Notes under the pieces: model-generated
Database searches by the model: none
Told to the model about the DNA's origin: nothing
The model's input: the letters and a program-made list of their open reading frames with translations, nothing else
Program-made: the position numbers and the translations under genes
Shown here: piece after piece, positions 63,740 to 64,000 of the stretch
How the letters are laid out: the number at the start of each line of letters is the position of its first letter
Numbering within the stretch: the stretch's first letter is position 1
From: Philopedon plagiatum
Lineage: Eukaryota > Arthropoda > Insecta > Coleoptera > Curculionidae
Length of the DNA: 64,000 bases
Direction of reading: 5' to 3'
Assembly: GCA_963971165.1 (NCBI GenBank)
Contig: OZ020193.1
Location: 20,299,922-20,363,921, forward strand

Positions 63740-63955
63740 CTTTTTCTTTTAATCTGGGACTGCCTACATAGACTGCAAACCTAAATACTACCGTACCGTG
63801 GGCGTCTGAAGAGGAGGAAAGTGTAATATGTGGACACGGGATTTAAAGGCTTGGAGGTTGAGATGGGAAAACAAAACATCTGCAGGCAATTTGTTTCAGA
63901 ATCTGGCGACCCTAGGTGTGAATGGTCGAGAAGTGGAATGTTATTAGTACAGGAT
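63740..63955 (-). pseudogene. 3' fragment of the same LINE family as 38240-39300
   Basis: It matches 38250-38415 (phrases ACCGTGGGCGTCTGAAGAGG, ACATCTGCAGGCAATTTGTT and GACCCTAGGT) and encodes the C-terminal end of the reverse transcriptase on the minus strand, with frameshifts. It is truncated on its 5' side. Confidence 0.75.
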
Positions 63956-64000
63956 CCGAAGTAAGCTCGTCCTTCACCGATCTGCTTACCGGATGAAAAC

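Overview
This 64 kb window is intergenic DNA from an animal, most probably an insect. It is AT-rich and packed with transposable elements: hAT, Tc1-like, FLYWCH/MULE-like, a Penelope-like retroelement, Jockey/I-type LINE fragments, a tRNA-like SINE head and many fold-back elements. No host protein-coding gene was recognised. The insect assignment rests on the element types and on the style of the virus-like genes, not on a marker gene.

The centrepiece is a complete Polinton (Maverick), a virus-like DNA element, at 10060-31063 (21,004 bp). It has 288-bp terminal inverted repeats that I read as identical. A perfect 6-bp target duplication ATTCTC flanks it, and no core frame is broken, so the insertion looks young. 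It landed in a short hAT-like element (10015-31870), and a related copy of that target without the insertion lies about 190 bp beyond the right end.

Layout of the Polinton. Left arm: five small plus-strand genes (118-aa, 150-aa, fibre-like 1, zinc-motif, fibre-like 2) and one small minus-strand gene. Minus cluster 13.7-16.5 kb: integrase with chromodomain, a conserved Polinton protein (DUF8207-like) and the packaging ATPase. Plus virion cluster 16.6-20.5 kb: phospholipase A2/core protein, adenain-type protease, a 136-aa protein, minor capsid protein, a 70-aa protein and the double-jelly-roll major capsid protein, tightly packed with overlapping stops and starts. Accessory region 20.6-26.5 kb: four unrecognised genes with their own TATA boxes around a 2.5-kb array of giant palindromes. 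Right arm: protein-primed DNA polymerase B, encoded in two exons with a 65-nt intron. Integrase and polymerase copy and insert the element. The ATPase, protease and two capsid proteins form an adenovirus-like virion module, so the element could plausibly make particles.

Most notable signals: (1) a perfectly phased A AAA AAC slippery heptamer directly before the stop of the PLA2/core gene, leading in the -1 frame into protease sequence that has no ATG of its own; (2) two histone-mRNA-type 3' stem-loops (6-bp stem, TTTC loop) with a compensatory base-pair change, behind two accessory genes; (3) three long palindromes inside the element; (4) two fibre-like paralogues with an identical N-terminal 15-mer; (5) a G-tract/TATA promoter design shared by three accessory genes.

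Flanks: 0-10 kb holds degenerate tandem repeats, a TIR element and a fold-back. 31-64 kb holds, in order, fold-backs, a pair of opposed TIR elements enclosing a hAT element and a LINE fragment, nested hAT and fold-back elements, a Penelope fragment, a MULE, a 148-bp satellite, a SINE-like head, further dispersed repeats and a frameshifted Tc1-like element.
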